Of a stretch of 6,109 nucleotides of DNA, positions 5,834-6,109 are shown in pieces. Made by a program: the position numbers and the translations under genes. The stretch covers positions 1 through 6,109 of the forward strand of contig JAUYSF010000387.1 in the NCBI GenBank assembly GCA_030696435.1. Reading direction: 5' to 3'. Source of the DNA: Desulfoprunum sp. Its GTDB lineage: Bacteria; Desulfobacterota; Desulfobulbia; Desulfobulbales; Desulfocapsaceae. The notes beneath the pieces are model-generated. The model saw only the letters and a program-made list of their open reading frames with translations. It ran no database searches and had not been told where the DNA came from. Positions within the stretch are counted from its first letter, which is position 1. Each line of letters opens with the position of its first letter.

Positions 5834-6109
5834 ATGGCAACTATAGATTTCTTAAAGGCAGGGGAGCCTGTTGAGAGGTATGACGATGCAGCAATAGATG
5901 AGTATGTAGAGGGCCAGAAGGTTGAAATCATCAAAGCTGCAGATGATCTTGGCATGCCGCAGTTATACACCGCCATAGCAGGGGCTATGGCCGAGGAAAA
6001 CAATAGCTACCTGGAACATGTATTGCGAGACGACGTAATAGACAAATATGCCCTATCGGGACTGACAGCGGCAGATCTTGTTGGAATTACGGAATCATCT
6101 CTTTTAGGT
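5834..6109 (+). CDS. Hypothetical protein, N-terminal 92 residues (3' end outside the window)
   Basis: The frame is open from the ATG to the last base, 92 complete codons, so the gene continues. It starts MATIDFLKAGEPVERYDD, followed by an apparently all-helical stretch with YVEGQKVEIIKAADDLGM (24-41), TAIAGAMAEENNSYLEHVLR (46-65) and LSGLTAADLVGITESSL (74-90). It has no signal peptide or membrane helix, which would be compatible with a cytoplasmic protein or with a type I secreted protein whose signal is C-terminal. Codon choice differs from valS and nadC: four ATA and three TTA occur in 92 codons, suggesting recent acquisition. The strong Shine-Dalgarno and 23-nt spacing tie it to the preceding membrane-protein gene. 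I do not recognise the family. Given the RTX fragment nearby, it could be the start of a large RTX-type exoprotein, but no RTX repeat lies in the visible part. Confidence 0.8.
   Translation, partial: MATIDFLKAGEPVERYDDAAIDEYVEGQKVEIIKAADDLGMPQLYTAIAGAMAEENNSYLEHVLRDDVIDKYALSGLTAADLVGITESSLLG

Overview
This window looks like bacterial chromosome with a housekeeping left half and an accessory, rearranged right half. ValS and NadC are of ordinary bacterial type. The small CxxC-CxxC acidic protein next to them resembles proteins I associate with Desulfobacterota (delta-proteobacteria, for example Desulfobulbaceae-like sulfur bacteria). That placement is an inference from protein style, moderate GC content and context, not a demonstrated assignment.

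Left half (1-3128). The 3' end of valS is followed 13 nt later by nadC, which is probably co-transcribed and has no good Shine-Dalgarno of its own. A separate promoter with an extended -10 then drives a 271-aa protein that pairs an N-terminal zinc ribbon with a long acidic, low-complexity tail. Next is a tRNA-Phe(GAA) unit with its own TTGACA promoter, an encoded CCA and a strong intrinsic terminator. The tRNA T-arm carries an apparent U-U mismatch.

Right half (3129-6109). Immediately beyond the tRNA terminator is a REP-associated tyrosine transposase (RAYT) gene. It is bracketed by 19-bp inverted repeats with one mismatch, defining an element of about 0.82 kb. Abutting its right end is a fragment of an RTX (haemolysin-type calcium-binding) protein without start, N-terminus or C-terminus. 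The fragment stops abruptly at a short sequence resembling the tip of an IS256/Mutator-family insertion sequence. After about 220 bp without a convincing gene comes a two-gene unit with strong ribosome binding sites: a 349-aa protein with a multi-helix membrane N-terminus and a soluble C-terminal domain of unknown function, then, 23 nt later, an ORF of unknown function that runs off the window.

The tRNA-Phe gene therefore marks the junction between conserved core genes and a patch that has collected mobile-element ends and RTX debris. The most speculative possibility is that the last two genes form an effector/immunity-like pair belonging to the same RTX locus as the debris. The window does not contain enough of the final gene to decide.
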